Of a stretch of 38,072 bases of DNA, positions 36,075 to 38,072 are shown in pieces. Position 1 is the stretch's first letter. The number at the start of each line of letters is the position of its first letter. Under the pieces are notes generated by a model that worked only from the letters and a program-made list of their open reading frames with translations, made no database searches and had not been told where the DNA came from. Source of the stretch: Jaenimonas drosophilae (lineage: Eukaryota > Euglenozoa > Kinetoplastea > Trypanosomatida > Trypanosomatidae); contig JASAON010001482.1 of the NCBI GenBank assembly GCA_030849065.1, positions 1 to 38,072 on the forward strand. The letters run 5' to 3'. Position numbers and translations under genes: made by a program.

Positions 36075-38072
36075 TTACTCCCGCGTATACGCGAAGTCGC
36101 GCATGAGGCTTGATGGACGATAGCTCAAGTGCCGCCCATTATCCAATGAGAACCGCTCCGCACACTCCTCACCCTGCTTCATCATTTCCACTGTACCGAG
36201 AACGGTGACCCGGCGTTTTCCAGATGCCTCATGAGCTGTGCTCTCCTCCCGGCCCTTGCACACACCACGCCACACGCCGTACCGACACTCGAGCGTGGCG
36301 CCAAGTCGCTCCGACACAAGACGCAGTAACACAGCAACATAGCCGTCTTCGCTGATGGAAGCATCACGCACCGGTGCATCAACGCAGAGGTACTGGCACA
36401 TGGCCAACAGTTGTGTTATGGAGGATGACGTACGCGAATCGAGCACGTGGGTGAGCTTGGCCATAAACAACTGAGTGGCGGTGCTGCCGCCCGTCTCTGA
36501 GCCATGCTCCAGCATCCACAACGCGTTGGCGTTCGAGTCAAAGGGAGTTCTCCATCCATGTGCTGCCACATCTCGTCCGTTATCCTCGTCGTCGTCATAC
36601 CACACAAAGAGCTCCTCCACAGCACGTTTTCCGCATCCTGAGGTCTCTTCACGCTCGAGTAGCGTCAGCTCCAACGCCTCGGGCTCTGACAAGAGCTCAT
36701 GGGTGGAGCTCGTCACCACCACACATCCACCTGAGCCGTAGTAGGCCACCCGCGACGCTGCTTCGACAATCTCATCTGCGCAACCACGGCAGCCAAGCTT
36801 TCCAATAGCCAACGACGTGCCCTCCTTCACGACAGATGAATGTACGCCCACACATAGCCGAAGTCCGTGAGACCAAGGCACACCGCCGCACAACTGTGCG
36901 TAGAGTCCACGGAGAACATCGCAATCTGCACCACGACACCGCACACTCTTCACAATGCTCTGAGCTAGCCGAAATGCAACAGACACAGATGGGCACCACA
37001 CTACAAAGACACTTCCAATGGCACGCACCTCCACACACCCGTGCCGCAGCACAGCCTCACGCACACACCGCTGGTAGTGCTCCGACACACGTGACATCAC
37101 CTCGGGTGCACGTACCCACAGCGGACGAGCGTGCGACACATCCACAAACACAGCCGTCGTCGTGCCGTCCGTCGCTGCTGCCATGCTGCGGGACACGTCC
37201 TCTGCCTTGTGCTGCAGCTCCTGCACACCAGCCATGCGTCGCGCACGTCGGCACACGGAGGCTTGGCCGCTCTTTTCGTCACGAGACATGTGAAAGCACG
37301 GCCATGAGCGTACACAACCAAGATAGCCACGGTACCACAAAACAAGTACAACAAGCACAGCTGCAGCCATACCCACACAGACACTCATCGCGACCAGTGG
37401 CGCGTCGGAGAAGGATGATGCGCTGTGGTCACCCTCTACGCTGGACGCCCCCACGCGCGACGCATGCCGCCCACTACTGCTCTTCATCGATGTGCTGCTA
37501 CTTGTGGCAACACCGGTAGCATACGAGGAGGACACCGTCGAGGCCACACTTGACATCTCCACCTCCGTACATGCCTCTGCCAGACTGACGTTGCTCACAG
37601 CTAGCCCACGGTGTGCTCGTGCGTCATCCACGACACTCATGGACATGGGTGTCGGGTAGGCAAGAACAGGGGTGACGGGACCCCACACCACCTCCACGCC
37701 AGGAGCCCCAACGCGTGTGTAGGACCACACAGAGATGTCAACGGCTCCATAGTTGCCCACGCCCTCGTCCACTGTTATTGGGGAGAGAGGCTCCGAGGAT
37801 CTACTGAACGGACCAAAGAAGAGATGACCAACGGTGACGCTTCTCACGGCATAGAATTCCTCCTGTAAGCTAGCTGTGCACCCAGTGGCACACACACGGT
37901 CTTCCAGCTGCGCAGCGAAGTAGGACCGTAGTGCTGCAGGGGTGTGCAGTGAAGTGGGCACACTCTGCAGGAACTGCTCCACCGTGGTCAGTGGGGCTTC
38001 TGACGCCACAGCTGTGGGGTTGGAGGGTGTGGCAGTCCACGACGGCAGGTTTGTGGCAAACACAAGACGGTC
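36075..38072 (-). CDS. receptor-type class III cyclase-like protein, degenerate catalytic domain, 5' end outside window
   Basis: At least 665 codons; the frame is still open at the window edge, so the N-terminus is missing. The visible order is an extracellular-like segment with several Cys, a Ser-rich stalk, one transmembrane helix near 37320-37400 (SVCVGMAAAVLVVLVLW), a basic juxtamembrane piece, and a class III nucleotidyl cyclase-like domain at about 36600-37170. This is the order of trypanosomatid receptor adenylate cyclases. The first metal-binding Asp is kept (VFVDVSHARPLW, codon 37140-37142). The second, normally in a GDSF-type motif, is Ser (AIGSVFVVW, codon 37011-37013), and the catalytic Asn of the VNxAAR-type motif is Glu (IVEAASRV, codon 36762-36764), though its Arg remains. 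Catalysis is therefore unlikely by itself. About 160 residues follow the domain without a recognised family. Stop TAA at 36075-36077. Confidence 0.75.
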   Translation of the reverse strand, partial: DRLVFATNLPSWTATPSNPTAVASEAPLTTVEQFLQSVPTSLHTPAALRSYFAAQLEDRVCATGCTASLQEEFYAVRSVTVGHLFFGPFSRSSEPLSPITVDEGVGNYGAVDISVWSYTRVGAPGVEVVWGPVTPVLAYPTPMSMSVVDDARAHRGLAVSNVSLAEACTEVEMSSVASTVSSSYATGVATSSSTSMKSSSGRHASRVGASSVEGDHSASSFSDAPLVAMSVCVGMAAAVLVVLVLWYRGYLGCVRSWPCFHMSRDEKSGQASVCRRARRMAGVQELQHKAEDVSRSMAAATDGTTTAVFVDVSHARPLWVRAPEVMSRVSEHYQRCVREAVLRHGCVEVRAIGSVFVVWCPSVSVAFRLAQSIVKSVRCRGADCDVLRGLYAQLCGGVPWSHGLRLCVGVHSSVVKEGTSLAIGKLGCRGCADEIVEAASRVAYYGSGGCVVVTSSTHELLSEPEALELTLLEREETSGCGKRAVEELFVWYDDDEDNGRDVAAHGWRTPFDSNANALWMLEHGSETGGSTATQLFMAKLTHVLDSRTSSSITQLLAMCQYLCVDAPVRDASISEDGYVAVLLRLVSERLGATLECRYGVWRGVCKGREESTAHEASGKRRVTVLGTVEMMKQGEECAERFSLDNGRHLSYRPSSLMRDFAYTRE

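Noticed and set aside
36836..37519. 227-codon + strand frame opposite the cyclase-like gene
   Set aside because: It is rich in His, Thr and Ala with no motif, and it lies wholly antisense to a frame with a recognisable cyclase domain and transmembrane helix.

Overview
The window looks like nuclear DNA of a kinetoplastid flagellate; a free-living bodonid such as Bodo saltans is plausible, but the genus cannot be proved from sequence alone. The evidence is as follows. Every recognisable gene is a single uninterrupted reading frame in the standard code. Eleven consecutive genes lie on the + strand and the next two on the - strand, as in polycistronic transcription units. Almost every start codon is preceded by a long pyrimidine tract and then an AG, the signal used for spliced-leader trans-splicing. 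Two tRNA-Trp(CCA) genes sit in the convergent strand-switch region. Gene content (M20 amidohydrolase array, PUF protein, receptor-type cyclase-like protein) also fits. Simple repeats (CA/GT, CAA, GAT/CAT) are everywhere, in UTRs and inside proteins as Asn, Thr, Asp, His and Ser runs.

Layout. (1) 0.3-7.9 kb: three tandem M20-family amidohydrolase paralogues with 1.5-1.9 kb between them. The outer two keep all metal ligands. The middle one has lost them and gained an acidic Glu/Pro/Ala repeat tail. The third starts MGCGGS, a predicted myristoylation/palmitoylation signal. (2) 7.9-10.6 kb: a gene desert rich in CA/GT microsatellites. (3) 10.6-13.3 kb: a large low-complexity protein of unknown function. 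(4) 13.6-18.8 kb: two adjacent TM-PH-SMP proteins of the Nvj2/TEX2 lipid-transfer type. (5) 19.0-20.9 kb: a protein with two cold-shock-like domains, the first apparently split by a long insertion. (6) 21.1-24.4 kb: an ABC half-transporter whose nucleotide-binding domain carries poly-Asp loops; an ambiguous base near its 3' end probably hides a frame error. (7) 24.5-28.9 kb: two low-complexity proteins without a recognisable family, the second with a C-terminal coiled coil. (8) 29.2-29.7 kb: a small GNAT acetyltransferase. (9) 29.7-31.4 kb: convergent strand-switch region with two identical tRNA-Trp genes and almost no microsatellites. (10) 31.4-34.6 kb, - strand: a PUF RNA-binding protein. 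(11) 36.1 kb to the window end, - strand: the 3' part of a single-pass membrane protein with a class III cyclase-like domain that lacks key catalytic residues.

No bacterial-style operon logic applies; neighbours share a transcript by position rather than by pathway. The likely functional groupings are the M20 array and the SMP pair, each of which looks like a tandem duplication followed by specialisation. No mobile element, CRISPR array or viral gene was recognised.
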